Shown here piece after piece: positions 51,725 through 60,938 of a stretch of 64,000 bases of DNA; position 1 is the first letter of the stretch; each line of letters opens with the position of its first letter. This stretch comes from an uncultured bacterium. Lineage in GTDB: Bacteria > Bacillota > Clostridia > Lachnospirales > Lachnospiraceae. The notes under the pieces are model-generated. The model had not been told where the DNA came from, did no database searches, and worked only from the letters and a program-made list of their open reading frames with translations. Where the stretch lies: contig CAMSTY010000009.1 of NCBI GenBank assembly GCA_947063875.1, forward strand, positions 16,309 through 80,308, written 5' to 3'. The translations under genes and the position numbers were made by a program.

Positions 51725-53248
51725 TCAGGCTTTATGGCCGCCAATCTGTTGATTCCGCTCCCTGGCAGTGGCGCCTTCTTCCAGATTCATGCCTTTTAAA
51801 ATGGCGTTTTTGCCGAATTTCTTTTTGACAGTAAGCATGGCTTGCTGCAGCTGCTTTTCCTTTTTTTGGAAGGCTTCCTCCTCCTGGCGTTGCTTTTCCC
51901 TCTGCTCATAGTCCGTAAACAGATCCAGCTGCTCAAAGCTTTCCGTCTTTTTAGCGGATTCTTCTGGCGCCAGATGGGTGGCCGTAATATAAATTCGCTT
52001 GATCAGAAGACCCGGATTTGCGATCTGGTCAAACAGTTCCAAAGCGGCATGGATAATCTGCCTTGCGGAGGATGTCTGATAGGGAAGATGGATGGTGCCG
52101 TGGGCGTGTTTGGGAATCTTGCGGCCGTAGCGGTCGGTGGCGGTGGGGCCGTTGTATTTTCTTCCGGGGGCGGACAGGTTTGCCATGTCGTAACCGGCAG
52201 TGAGGACCAGCTGGCCGGCGACAAGGCCTCTGCCGACCAGGTCTAAGGCTAGCTGGTCAGCCATCTCCTTGATTACCAGTCTGGCTTTGTCAAAAGGATA
52301 GGGACATGAGAGGACCTGGCCGCCGCCTAAGCTGGTATTTTGCGGTTGATATAATCGGATATCTGACATAGTGCATGGCTCAAATCCCCAGGCGTGGTCG
52401 ATCAAAAGTTCCGCATTGATGCCAAAGAGGTGGTAAAGCAGTTCCTCATTGTGGAAATCATTGGGTTTTCCCAGAGAACAGCGGGCAATATCGCCCATGG
52501 TATAGAGGCCGTGCCCTTCCAGCTTTTTGGCAGAACCGTGTCCGACGCGCCAGAAGTCCGTCAAGGGGCGGTGGGTCCAGAGAAGGCGCCGGTAAGACAT
52601 TTCGTCCAGTTCTGCAATCCGGACTCCGTCCTCATTCTCAGGGACATGCTTGGATACAAGGTCCATGGCCACCTTGGCCAGGTAGAGGTTTGTACCGATC
52701 CCGGCTGTGGCTGTGATCTGTGTGGCCTGAAAGACTTCCCGGATCATCTTGCCGACCAGTTCATGGGCGGACATATGGTAAGCGGAAAGATAGCCGGTGA
52801 TATCGATGAATACTTCGTCAATGGAGTAGACATGGATGTCTTCCGGGGCAATATATTGCAGGTACAGGTTATAGATGCGGGTACTGTAGTCCATGTAGAG
52901 GGCCATCCGCGGTACGGCGGTAATGTAGTCTAAGGACAGTTCCGGATGAGTCCGGACCTGGGGTTCCTGGCAGCAGGAACCGGCAAAGGCATGGCCGGGG
53001 GCATGAAGGAGCCTTTCCGAGTTGATCTGTGCGACTTTCTGCATCACTTCAAACAAACGGGGACGTCCGGGGATGCCGTAGGCCTTGAGGGAAGGGGACA
53101 CGGCAAGACAGATGGTCTTTTCCGTACGGCTTTTGTCGGCGACGACCAGATGGGTGGTGAGAGGATCGAGTCCCCGCTCCACACATTCTACGGAAGCGTA
53201 GAAGGACTTTAAATCGATAGCAGCGTAAAGGTGATGTTCTGATGGCAT
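51725..53248 (-). CDS. Y-family DNA polymerase (UvrX/UmuC-type), SOS-regulated
   Basis: A 507-residue translesion polymerase. The catalytic core is complete: YAAIDLKSFYASVEC (first Asp) and VYSIDEVFIDITGY (Asp-Glu pair), with a helix-hairpin-helix thumb (VGHGSAKKLEGHGLYTMGDI) and little-finger domain after about 330. The C-terminal tail is Glu/Lys/Gln-rich. The start at 53248 follows GGAG by 9 nt; an ATG at 53299 lacks a ribosome binding site. The YolD-like gene is downstream. A LexA-type box lies in the promoter. Confidence 0.9.
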   Translation of the reverse strand: MPSEHHLYAAIDLKSFYASVECVERGLDPLTTHLVVADKSRTEKTICLAVSPSLKAYGIPGRPRLFEVMQKVAQINSERLLHAPGHAFAGSCCQEPQVRTHPELSLDYITAVPRMALYMDYSTRIYNLYLQYIAPEDIHVYSIDEVFIDITGYLSAYHMSAHELVGKMIREVFQATQITATAGIGTNLYLAKVAMDLVSKHVPENEDGVRIAELDEMSYRRLLWTHRPLTDFWRVGHGSAKKLEGHGLYTMGDIARCSLGKPNDFHNEELLYHLFGINAELLIDHAWGFEPCTMSDIRLYQPQNTSLGGGQVLSCPYPFDKARLVIKEMADQLALDLVGRGLVAGQLVLTAGYDMANLSAPGRKYNGPTATDRYGRKIPKHAHGTIHLPYQTSSARQIIHAALELFDQIANPGLLIKRIYITATHLAPEESAKKTESFEQLDLFTDYEQREKQRQEEEAFQKKEKQLQQAMLTVKKKFGKNAILKGMNLEEGATARERNQQIGGHKA

Positions 53249-53337
53249 AATGTGTGCTCCGGTTTTAACTGTGAAGGTTTGGCGCTCCAGGTGGGACATG
53301 GGGTGCTGGGAAGGTCCGGCATTCCGGATATGAAACC

Positions 53338-53367
53338 ATTATAGAACATATGTTCTTTATCTGTAAA
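53338..53367 (-). promoter_or_regulatory. SOS promoter with LexA (DinR) box
   Basis: Minus strand: TTTACA (53367-53362), 18-bp spacer, TATAAT (53343-53338). The spacer holds GAACATATGTTC (53344-53355), an exact match to the Gram-positive LexA box GAACN4GTTC and a perfect palindrome. Confidence 0.88.
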
Positions 53368-53396
53368 ATATCTATAAGTTATGGCTGCGTTCTGTT

Positions 53397-53984
53397 TTAT
53401 TCCTTCAGGTTTCCCTTTCTGATGTTTTCCTGAATGATTTTGTCAGTTACTTCAAATAATTTCTCAGACCCCAACCGGGTTTTTTCCTGCCGCCCGTATA
53501 CCTGCTTTGAGGTTACCTGATGCTCCTTCCAGTCCCCGCCGTTGTTGCTGTTGTTCAGCAGCAGAGGCTGCAGATTATCCATGGCATGAGCGTATTTTGC
53601 CTCCGGGGTTTTTCCTTCTTCAAACTCGTCGAACAGGGAAAGCAGTTCCTGCTTCTGGTCCGGCGGCAGAAGAGAATAGATTTTTTCTTTTGCCGCGTCC
53701 TCCCTGGCCTTTTGGGTTTTCAGATTTTCTGTATCGTAAGCGTAGGTATCGCCGGCTTCGATTTCCACGATGTCGTGAATGAGGCACATCAGAATGACTC
53801 TGGTGATATCAATCTCTTCATTAGAGTACTCTCTCAGCAGATAGGCCATGACCGCCATGTGCCATGCGTGTTCGGCATCGTTTTCCTTTCTTCCGTGCCC
53901 GGACAAATGGGTTTGCCGGAAAATATTTTTCTCCTTGTCGATTTCCAAGGCAAAATCTAATTGTTTTTTCAGTCTTTCATCCAT
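53397..53984 (-). CDS. HD-domain hydrolase (YfbR/HDDC2-like)
   Basis: A 195-residue protein with metal-binding HD motifs: AEHAWHMAVMAYLL (first His), LIHDIVEIEAGDTYAYD (HD pair and downstream acidic residues) and AHAMDNLQPLLLNN (last Asp region). The pattern EIEAGD follows HDDC2/YfbR proteins, which are 5'-deoxynucleotidases, but other substrates are possible. GGAGGG precedes the start at 53984. The 315 bp upstream to 54299 hold only the next promoter. Confidence 0.8.
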   Translation of the reverse strand: MDERLKKQLDFALEIDKEKNIFRQTHLSGHGRKENDAEHAWHMAVMAYLLREYSNEEIDITRVILMCLIHDIVEIEAGDTYAYDTENLKTQKAREDAAKEKIYSLLPPDQKQELLSLFDEFEEGKTPEAKYAHAMDNLQPLLLNNSNNGGDWKEHQVTSKQVYGRQEKTRLGSEKLFEVTDKIIQENIRKGNLKE

Positions 53985-54195
53985 AGAAGAATCCCTCCGG
54001 TTTATGATGTTTTCTTTTTTACAAATTATAAAGGGGAAGGAAAAATTCGTCAATGCGTCAATGGCCTTTTAAAGGGCCAAAGCGGTTCAGAAGGAGAGAA
54101 ACGGTTCTTTCGGAAATTTTTTGTGCGGATTATCTAAAAGACAGACCATATATTTATGCAGAACAGATAAAGATAAGAAACATCCGGAATACCGG

Positions 54196-54224
54196 TTGAC
54201 AAATACATAAGAAGATAGTATATT
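54196..54224 (+). promoter_or_regulatory. Promoter of the polyol dehydrogenase operon
   Basis: TTGACA (54196-54201), 17-bp spacer, TATATT (54219-54224). Two direct copies of ATTAAATACATT overlap and follow the -10 and may bind the ROK regulator encoded downstream. Confidence 0.8.
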
Positions 54225-54299
54225 AAATACATTATTAAATACATTAATTAAGTAACTGCAAAAACAATTAGCAAACAATCAAAAAAGGAGAGGCATGTC

Positions 54300-55343
54300 A
54301 TGGAAGGAAAGATGAAAACGGCGGTAATGTTGGGAATTGGGAAGATGGGATTTGAGGAGAGGGAGATTCCGAAACCGGCAGATGACGAGGTGCTGGTGAA
54401 ACTGGAGTATGTGGGAATCTGCGGAAGCGATCTTCACTATTATGAGACGGGGGCCATCGGAGATTATGTTGTGAAGCCGCCGTTTGTATTGGGGCATGAG
54501 CCGGGCGGCACGGTTGTCGAGGTTGGCAGGAACGTGACGCATTTAAAGGTGGGAGACCGGGTGGCCTTAGAGCCGGGAAAGACCTGCGGGCATTGTGAGT
54601 TCTGTAAGACGGGACGTTACAACCTGTGTCCGGATGTGGTATTTTTTGCGACGCCGCCGGTAGACGGGGTATTTCAGGAATATGTGGCTCATGAGGCGGG
54701 GCTGTGTTTCAAGCTTCCGGAGAATGTAAGCACCATGGAGGGCGCCCTGATCGAGCCGCTGGCAGTGGGATTCCATGCCGCTATGCAGGGAGAGGCAAAG
54801 GCGGGGCAGACAGCCGTCGTCACCGGCGCGGGATGTATCGGCCTGGTGACTATGATGGCGTTAAAGGCCATGGGCGTTTCTAAGGTGTATGTGGTTGACA
54901 TTATGGAAAAACGACTGGAGAAGGCATTGGAACTGGGAGCGGACGGAGTGATAAATGCCAGCCAGGCAGACGCCGTCAAGGAGGTCTTAAGGCTGACCGG
55001 CCAGAAGGGATGCGACCTGGCCATTGAGACGGCAGGAACTCAGGCCACAACCATACAGGCCATTCATATGACAAAGAAAGGCGCGGCCATTGTTCTGGTG
55101 GGGTACAGCAAGAGCGGCGAGATGACTCTGCCTATGAGCCTTGCACTGGATAAGGAGCTGACTTTTAAGACCGTATTCCGCTACCGCCATATTTATCCCA
55201 TGGCGATCGATGCGGTGGCGGCAGGAAAGGTGAACCTGAAAGGGATTGTGACAGATATATTTGACCTGGACGAAGCACAGAAGGCGATGGATTACAGTGT
55301 GAACAACAAGGCGGATATTGTGAAGGCGGTAATCCGTATCTGA
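54300..55343 (+). CDS. Zinc-dependent polyol dehydrogenase (sorbitol/xylitol dehydrogenase-like)
   Basis: A 347-residue medium-chain dehydrogenase that would oxidise a polyol to a ketose with NAD. Catalytic zinc residues: Cys in GICGSDLHYY, His-Glu in LGHEPGG; structural zinc cysteines in CGHCEFCKTGRYNLC. The Rossmann fold starts at VVTGAGCIGLV with DIMEKRLEKA after it. The pattern GICGSDxHYY is typical of sorbitol and xylitol dehydrogenases; the true polyol is not determined. GGAGAGG lies 7 nt before ATG 54300. A GPH transporter gene follows. Confidence 0.9.
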   Translation: MEGKMKTAVMLGIGKMGFEEREIPKPADDEVLVKLEYVGICGSDLHYYETGAIGDYVVKPPFVLGHEPGGTVVEVGRNVTHLKVGDRVALEPGKTCGHCEFCKTGRYNLCPDVVFFATPPVDGVFQEYVAHEAGLCFKLPENVSTMEGALIEPLAVGFHAAMQGEAKAGQTAVVTGAGCIGLVTMMALKAMGVSKVYVVDIMEKRLEKALELGADGVINASQADAVKEVLRLTGQKGCDLAIETAGTQATTIQAIHMTKKGAAIVLVGYSKSGEMTLPMSLALDKELTFKTVFRYRHIYPMAIDAVAAGKVNLKGIVTDIFDLDEAQKAMDYSVNNKADIVKAVIRI

Positions 55344-55413
55344 GAGGATTGACGGCAGCTGGGCGGAACGGTCTGGATTACGTGAAACGGTAATCCGTAT
55401 CTGAGAGGATTGA
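55327..55413 (+). repeat. Duplicated 3' end of the dehydrogenase gene
   Basis: A perfect 26-bp direct repeat at 55327-55352 and 55388-55413, 61 bp apart. The first copy contains the dehydrogenase stop codon; the second lies in the leader of the next gene. Confidence 0.9.
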
Positions 55414-55434
55414 TGATATGGCAGGAGGGGTATT

Positions 55435-56814
55435 ATGGAACAGAAGAATACGAATGTGAAGGTGCCGCTGATCAGTAAGATCGCTTACGGCATGGGAGAT
55501 GTGGGATGTAATTTCAGCTGGATGTTTGTGGGAAATTTTCTGATGATTTTTTATACGGATGTGTTTGGAATCGGAATGGGAGCGGTGGCAGGGCTGATGC
55601 TTTTTTCCAGATTCTGGGATGCCATCAATGATCCGGTGATCGGCGGCCTGACAGACAAGACCCATACCAGATGGGGAAGGTACCGCCCCTGGCTGCTGAT
55701 TGCGGCTCCCCTTACGTCCCTGGTGCTGATGCTGACCTTCTGGGCGCATCCGGACTGGTCATCCGGGGCAAAGATTGCCTATATGGCTGTTACCTACTGT
55801 ATTCTTGTGCTGGGTTATACCTGCGTCAACATTCCCTACGGAACCCTGTGCGGAGCCATGACTCAGAATATCGAGGAGAGGGCGAAGATCAATACCTTCC
55901 GCTCGGTCAGCGCCATGATTGCCATTGGCATTATCAATATTATAACCGTTCCGCTGATTTCTGCCCTGGGGAATGGAAATGACCAGAAAGGATATCTTTT
56001 GATTGCGGCTTTGTATGGCTGTATTTTTGCGGCGTGCCACATTTTCTGTTTCGCAAAGACGAAGGAAGTGGTGGATGTGCCAGAGAAGGAAAAGACGACC
56101 TTAAGGGTACAGCTGTCTTCCGTCGCCAAAAACCGGCCTTATATGATTGCTGTGGCAGGACAGTTTTTATTTGGAGTTACTCTTTATGGAAGAAATGCCG
56201 ACGCCTTGTATTATTTTACTTATGTTGAGGGGAATAATGCTTTGTTTAGTACATATTCGCTTTTTATCATCATCCCTTCCATTATCGGCGCGGCGTGTTT
56301 TCCGGTGGTGTTTCGCCTGACCAACAATAAAGGCCGTGCCGCCTCCGTTTTTGCCCTCCTGACAGGAATCAGCATGTTCTGTATGTACTTTTTTACCGTT
56401 GGCGGCACACCGTTTTTCTTTTATCTTTTTTCCTGCCTGGCACAGTTTTTCTTTTCCGGATTTAATACGGCCATCTATGCCATTGTGCCGGACTGCGTGG
56501 AGTATGGAGAGTGGAAGACCGGACTGAGAAATGATGGTTTTCAGTATGCCTTCATCTCTCTGGGCAATAAGGTGGGAATGGCGATCGGAACCTCTGTCCT
56601 GGCAGGGGTCCTGGGGACTTTGGGATATGCGGCGAACCAGCAGCAGAATCCGGCCGTGCTGGCTGTGATTAAGCATTCTTTTACTACGGTTCCGGGAATT
56701 TTGTGGGTGGTGACGGCGATTGTCCTGTATTTTTACCGGCTGAATAAAAAGGCTTACAATGAAATCGTAAGGGAGATCCAGGAGAGGAAGGAAAGGGGGA
56801 CGGTTGCATTTTGA
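55435..56814 (+). CDS. GPH-family (MFS) sugar or polyol symporter
   Basis: A 459-residue protein with about twelve membrane segments. The GPH (glycoside-pentoside-hexuronide:cation) pattern is clear: KIAYGMGDVGCNFSWMFVGN, RFWDAINDPVIGGLTDKT, RWGRYRPWLL, NIPYGTLCGAMT and PDCVEYGEWKTG. It probably imports the substrate of the dehydrogenase encoded upstream. It ends within the -35 region of the ROK gene. Confidence 0.9.
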   Translation: MEQKNTNVKVPLISKIAYGMGDVGCNFSWMFVGNFLMIFYTDVFGIGMGAVAGLMLFSRFWDAINDPVIGGLTDKTHTRWGRYRPWLLIAAPLTSLVLMLTFWAHPDWSSGAKIAYMAVTYCILVLGYTCVNIPYGTLCGAMTQNIEERAKINTFRSVSAMIAIGIINIITVPLISALGNGNDQKGYLLIAALYGCIFAACHIFCFAKTKEVVDVPEKEKTTLRVQLSSVAKNRPYMIAVAGQFLFGVTLYGRNADALYYFTYVEGNNALFSTYSLFIIIPSIIGAACFPVVFRLTNNKGRAASVFALLTGISMFCMYFFTVGGTPFFFYLFSCLAQFFFSGFNTAIYAIVPDCVEYGEWKTGLRNDGFQYAFISLGNKVGMAIGTSVLAGVLGTLGYAANQQQNPAVLAVIKHSFTTVPGILWVVTAIVLYFYRLNKKAYNEIVREIQERKERGTVAF

Positions 56815-56849
56815 CAGACAAAGTGATATATTAAAGAAAATACTTTAAT
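56804..56849 (+). promoter_or_regulatory. Promoter and operator of the ROK regulator gene
   Basis: TTGCAT (56804-56809), 17-bp spacer, TATATT (56827-56832). The inverted repeat ATTAAAG-N6-CTTTAAT (56830-56849) overlaps the -10 and suggests autorepression. Confidence 0.7.
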
Positions 56850-56864
56850 AAAGTCCGGGGGTCT

Positions 56865-57995
56865 ATGATGGAGAAGAGGCAGGCAACCAATATCGAGGTA
56901 AAGAAGAATAACAGGAACCGTATTTTTCGGTATATCTGTAAGCATGGGACCGTGTCGAACCCGGATATTTCCTATGAATTGAAGATGAGCCTGCCTACGG
57001 TGACGCAGATCACGAAGGAACTGATTGAAAAGGGGCTGGTAAAGGAGCAGGGCGAGTTGCAGTCCACGGGAGGCAGAAGGGCGAAGGCTTTGGTGGTGTC
57101 GGCAGGAGCAGGCCAGGCAGTGGGCCTGGATATTACCAAGAATCACATCAGCCTGGCGCTTACGGACCTGACCGGGGAACTTTTAAGATATGAGCGGATG
57201 TTTTTCCCCTTTGCGGCGACGGATGAGTATTATCAGGAGGTGAACCGGAGGCTGGAGCGTTTTGTGGAGGAGAGCGGCTGTGAGAAAGAACGGATTTTAG
57301 GAATCGGGATTTCTTTCCCCGGGATTATTGATCTGAAGGCAGGGATGGCGGCGGACTCTCATATACTGGGGATCAAGGATCTGCCCTTGTCTGCCATCAG
57401 CCGCTTTTTTGCCTATCCCTGCCATTTCTTAAATGACGCCAACGCGGGCGCTTATGCAGAGGGAATCCGCTCAGAAAGCGGGAACCGTTTCTTCTATCTG
57501 TCCTTGAGCAATACCGTGGGAGGCGCTGTCTTTGGCGGCGGCAGGCTGGAGCAGGGAGACCATTTCCGCTGCGGGGAGGTGGGGCATATGACCATCATTC
57601 CCGGCGGGGAGACTTGTTACTGCGGGAAGAAGGGTTGCCTGGATGGATATTGCTCCGCGAAGCGGCTGGCGGAGATGACAGACGGAAAGCTGGAGGAGTT
57701 TTTCAAGGAACTGGAACAGGGGAATGAGGAGGCGGCTGCCCGGTGGGAGGGCTATACTTCTTATCTGGCTATGGCGGCGAACAATATCCATATGGTCCTG
57801 GACTGTGATATTATTCTGGGCGGATATGTGGGAAGCTGTATGGGGGGACATATCCGCCGGATACAGGATAAGGTTTCCGGGCGGAATACCTTTGCGGAGG
57901 ACGGCACGTTTGTAAAACACTGCCGCCATAAGGTGGGAGCGGCGGCGCTGGGGGCGGCTTTGCAGGTGGTTGAAATGTTTGTGGAACAAGTGTAA
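56865..57995 (+). CDS. ROK-family transcriptional regulator (XylR/NagC type)
   Basis: A 376-residue repressor. The N-terminal winged helix (about 10-70) reads NRIFRYICKHGTVSNPDISY and LPTVTQITKELIEKGL. The ROK sugar-kinase-like fold follows, with GLDITKNHISLALTDLTG, FLNDANAGAYAEG, GEVGHM and the zinc cysteines CYCGKKGCLDGYC. The ATP-site is not obviously kinase-competent, as usual for ROK regulators. It probably controls the dehydrogenase and transporter genes upstream. ATG 56865 or 56868. Confidence 0.9.
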   Translation: MMEKRQATNIEVKKNNRNRIFRYICKHGTVSNPDISYELKMSLPTVTQITKELIEKGLVKEQGELQSTGGRRAKALVVSAGAGQAVGLDITKNHISLALTDLTGELLRYERMFFPFAATDEYYQEVNRRLERFVEESGCEKERILGIGISFPGIIDLKAGMAADSHILGIKDLPLSAISRFFAYPCHFLNDANAGAYAEGIRSESGNRFFYLSLSNTVGGAVFGGGRLEQGDHFRCGEVGHMTIIPGGETCYCGKKGCLDGYCSAKRLAEMTDGKLEEFFKELEQGNEEAAARWEGYTSYLAMAANNIHMVLDCDIILGGYVGSCMGGHIRRIQDKVSGRNTFAEDGTFVKHCRHKVGAAALGAALQVVEMFVEQV

Positions 57996-58042
57996 AGGAA
58001 ACAGGCATGAAGGAAATAGGCATAAAGAAAACAAGCATAAGG

Positions 58043-58083
58043 AAAACAGGCGGATCGGGAGAAAATCCTGGCCTGCCTGTTTT
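58043..58083. terminator. Bidirectional terminator between the ROK and OYE genes
   Basis: AAAACAGGC (58043-58051) and GCCTGTTTT (58075-58083) pair between convergent genes. Purine-rich imperfect repeats (AACAGGCAT-, AATAGGCAT-, AACAAGCAT-type) fill the 45 bp before it. Confidence 0.8.
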
Positions 58084-58091
58084 GTTATGCT

Positions 58092-60011
58092 TTATATTTG
58101 AATAGCCGCCTCGAAGGCTTCCCTTGTCGCCTCGAGGGCGCGGCGTGCCTGGATCGCGTCGCCGATTACGTAGACCTCCGGGCAGACCGCCTTTGCCGCC
58201 TGGCTAAGAGGGTCGTGGTTTTGATATCCAAGGGCCAGCACTATGGTGTCGAATCCGCGGAGACTCTGCTCGCTGCCGTCCGGTAAGGTATAGTCCACGC
58301 CGTCTTCATAGAAGCATTGAATTCTGGCATTTGTCACACAGCGGGTGTGGTGTTCTTCCAGCTCCTGAAGGACAAACTTGCGGTGTTCCGAAATCATATC
58401 GGCGCCTACCGAGTTCTGAAGTTCGATAATGGTAGTCTCATGCAGCAGTTCTCCCAGGAAATCAGCGGTTTCACAGCCGATCATACCGCCGCCTGCGATC
58501 AGTACCTTTCGTCCGCAGGCGGCTTTTCCCTCCAGCACGTCGCCGGCAGAGACAGCGCCAGTGGTTTCAATACCCGGTATGGGCGGCAGCGCAGGCAGTG
58601 TTCCGGTTGCCAGAATGATGGAATCTGCCTGGAATCCGGCCAGCATATCCTCCGTAACCGGGGTACTTAAGTGAATCCGGACGCCGGCTTTTTCACATTG
58701 TACGATAAAGCTTCGAACCATGGCGGAGATATCCCCTTTTCCGGGCGGGTATGCGGCGATGCGCATGTTGCCGCCAAGCCTGCCAGAGGCTTCATACAAA
58801 TCCACCTGATGTCCCCGCAGGGCACAGATTCTGGCCGCCATCAGTCCGCCAACCCCTCCTCCGATTACAACGACCTTTTTAGAATGATCTGCAGGAGTCA
58901 GTTCTGTTTCCCGTCCGATAACCGGGTTGGCCAGACAAGTGATAGGCTTTCCCTGATACATATTGGCGACACATCCCTGGAGACAGGCGATGCAGGGGGT
59001 GATTTCTTCTGCTCTTTCTTCTTGGATTTTGTTGACAATCTCCGGGTCAGCGATGCTCTGACGACCGTATACGATCAGATCAGCTCTGCCCTCCCGAACA
59101 AGCAGCTCTGGATAATAGGGGTCGGTGAAACGGCCTACGATCATAACTGGAATCCGGACTGCCCGTTTGATTTCCGTCACATAATCTGCGTTGAAGCCGC
59201 CGTGGACACAGGTGGGGGCCCACATATATTCATCCTTGATATGGACTGCCCGGGAAATGTGGAGTCCGTCTACCCCGATTTCTTCCAGATAGGCAGCGAT
59301 GGCGGCAGAATCCTGAACCGTCAGTCCGCCCGGCATTTCGTCCTGGCAGTTGATCCGGCAGAGGATGGCCATGCCGCCGGCTTTCTTTTTGATATTTTCC
59401 ACAATCAGCCTTACGATGCGCATACGGTTTTCCAGGCAGCCGCCGAATTCATCCACCCGCTTGTTGGTTCTGGGGGAGAGAAAGCTGCTGAGTAAATAGC
59501 CGTGGGCGCAGTGGACCTCCACCGCGTCAGCACCGGCTTTTTTTGCCCGGAGAGCAGCGTCTCCATAACGTTCGATTAAGGCATAAATTTCCTCTCTGGT
59601 GATCTCTAAGGGGACGTCACGGCCGCAGGCGGCGGGAATGGGACTTGCTGATTTTAAGGGAGCGCCGGCGGCTTTGGCATTTCCCTCAGGGCCGGCGTGC
59701 TGAAGCTGCACGGATACCTTGGCTCCATGGGCATGGCAGGCGTCTGCCACTGCGGCAAGGCCGGGAATCACGTGGTCGTCAAAGAGGCAGGACTTGCGCA
59801 TCCCGCCCTTGGCAGCCGGGTCTACGACCGTCGCTTCAATCGTAATCAAACCAAAACCGCCCTTTGCCCTGGCGGCGTAGTAGGCCTTGGATTTTTCACT
59901 TAAGGAACCGTCCGTATTCGCTAAGTTGTTGGCCATGGGCGGCATAACGAAGCGGTTTTTTACGGTCATTGGCCCGATCTGAATGGGTTGAAACAGTGCT
60001 TTGATTTCCAT
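58092..60011 (-). CDS. Old Yellow Enzyme-type NADH:flavin oxidoreductase (FadH/BaiCD-like)
   Basis: A 639-residue multidomain flavoenzyme. The FMN TIM barrel (about 1-345) has VKNRFVMPPMANNLANTDGS and CAHGYLLSSFLSPRTNKR. A 4Fe-4S motif follows, CIACLQGCVANMY with a fourth Cys in ITCLANP. Two dinucleotide-binding segments follow: VVVIGGGVGGLMAARICALR and KVLIAGGGMIGCETADFL. This is the architecture of 2,4-dienoyl-CoA reductase and of the bile-acid enzymes BaiCD/BaiH; reduction of an enoate-type substrate is likely, but the substrate is unknown and no bai neighbours are present. AAGGAGG precedes the start at 60011. Confidence 0.9.
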   Translation of the reverse strand: MEIKALFQPIQIGPMTVKNRFVMPPMANNLANTDGSLSEKSKAYYAARAKGGFGLITIEATVVDPAAKGGMRKSCLFDDHVIPGLAAVADACHAHGAKVSVQLQHAGPEGNAKAAGAPLKSASPIPAACGRDVPLEITREEIYALIERYGDAALRAKKAGADAVEVHCAHGYLLSSFLSPRTNKRVDEFGGCLENRMRIVRLIVENIKKKAGGMAILCRINCQDEMPGGLTVQDSAAIAAYLEEIGVDGLHISRAVHIKDEYMWAPTCVHGGFNADYVTEIKRAVRIPVMIVGRFTDPYYPELLVREGRADLIVYGRQSIADPEIVNKIQEERAEEITPCIACLQGCVANMYQGKPITCLANPVIGRETELTPADHSKKVVVIGGGVGGLMAARICALRGHQVDLYEASGRLGGNMRIAAYPPGKGDISAMVRSFIVQCEKAGVRIHLSTPVTEDMLAGFQADSIILATGTLPALPPIPGIETTGAVSAGDVLEGKAACGRKVLIAGGGMIGCETADFLGELLHETTIIELQNSVGADMISEHRKFVLQELEEHHTRCVTNARIQCFYEDGVDYTLPDGSEQSLRGFDTIVLALGYQNHDPLSQAAKAVCPEVYVIGDAIQARRALEATREAFEAAIQI

Positions 60012-60160
60012 AAATCGAATTCCTCCTTTACTGTTTTTTATCATAGCGTATTTGTTGGGACAATGCAACGGAGGATTGTGCAATATAGATAAAATTTATG
60101 GTTTGACACTGTTTTTATAGTGTATTACTTATAGATTATGTGATTGAGATGATGGAAAAA

Positions 60161-60904
60161 CTATCGGCCCTCTAAATGGGAAAGGATCTGCCTTTTATAT
60201 TCCAAAAACTGCTCTGACAGGGAAAAATCCTTCTTTCGGGGTCTTGGCTCTTCGATCCGGATTTCCTTTGTGATATGCCCGGGTTTTCCTGTCAGCAGGC
60301 AGATCCGGTCTGATAAAAGGATCGCCTCATCGATATCATGGGTGACAAACAGGGTGGAGAGATGGATCTGTTCCATGACCTGTAAGTACCAGTCATGAAC
60401 GGCGCTTTTTGTCAACATGTCCAGAGCGGAAAACGGCTCGTCAAGCAGGGCGACCCGTCTGGAAAAAAGATAGGTCCGCAGCAGGGCCGCCCGCTGCTTC
60501 ATGCCGCCGGAAAGCTGGGAGGGATATTGCTTCTGAGCGCCTTCCAACCCAAAGCGGCCGAAATATCCGGATACCTTTTGGCGGGCGTCCTTTTTTTTCA
60601 TGCCTTTGATCAGCAGGGGAAGGACGACATTATCCTCTATGGTCCTATAGGGCAGGAGCAAATCCTTCTGGAGCATATAGCTGACCTGTCCCGGTTTCCC
60701 GGTAATATCCATGTCGTCGAGGAAAACCTTTCCCTCGTCCGGCAGGCTTAAACCGGCGATTACGTTAAACAGGGTGGTTTTCCCTCCTCCGCTGACGCCC
60801 AGGAGGGAGACCAGTTCCCCCTCCTTAAGTTCCAGAGAAATCTGTTCGATGATTTTTTGCCCGTTAAAAGATTTGGTGATCCCCTCTGCTCTGAGTACGG
60901 CCAT
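60161..60904 (-). CDS. ABC transporter ATP-binding protein (thiamine-precursor, ThiZ-like)
   Basis: A 247-residue ATPase: Walker A LGVSGGGKTTLFN, Q-loop region QKDLLLPYRT, signature LSGGMKQRAALLR, Walker B VALLDEPFSALD and switch His in VTHDIDEAI, all typical of the NitT/TauT and ThiZ group. The start 60904 is chosen because the domain begins there; the frame is open further. Last gene of the TPP-riboswitch operon. Confidence 0.88.
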   Translation of the reverse strand: MAVLRAEGITKSFNGQKIIEQISLELKEGELVSLLGVSGGGKTTLFNVIAGLSLPDEGKVFLDDMDITGKPGQVSYMLQKDLLLPYRTIEDNVVLPLLIKGMKKKDARQKVSGYFGRFGLEGAQKQYPSQLSGGMKQRAALLRTYLFSRRVALLDEPFSALDMLTKSAVHDWYLQVMEQIHLSTLFVTHDIDEAILLSDRICLLTGKPGHITKEIRIEEPRPRKKDFSLSEQFLEYKRQILSHLEGR

Positions 60905-60938
60905 ATTTTTTACCGTTCCTTTCCCAAACATATATGAG

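Noticed and set aside
58092..60011. Assignment of the flavoenzyme as BaiCD in a bile-acid 7-dehydroxylation operon
   Set aside because: Domain layout fits, but no other bai genes are adjacent and many OYE-family enzymes share this layout.
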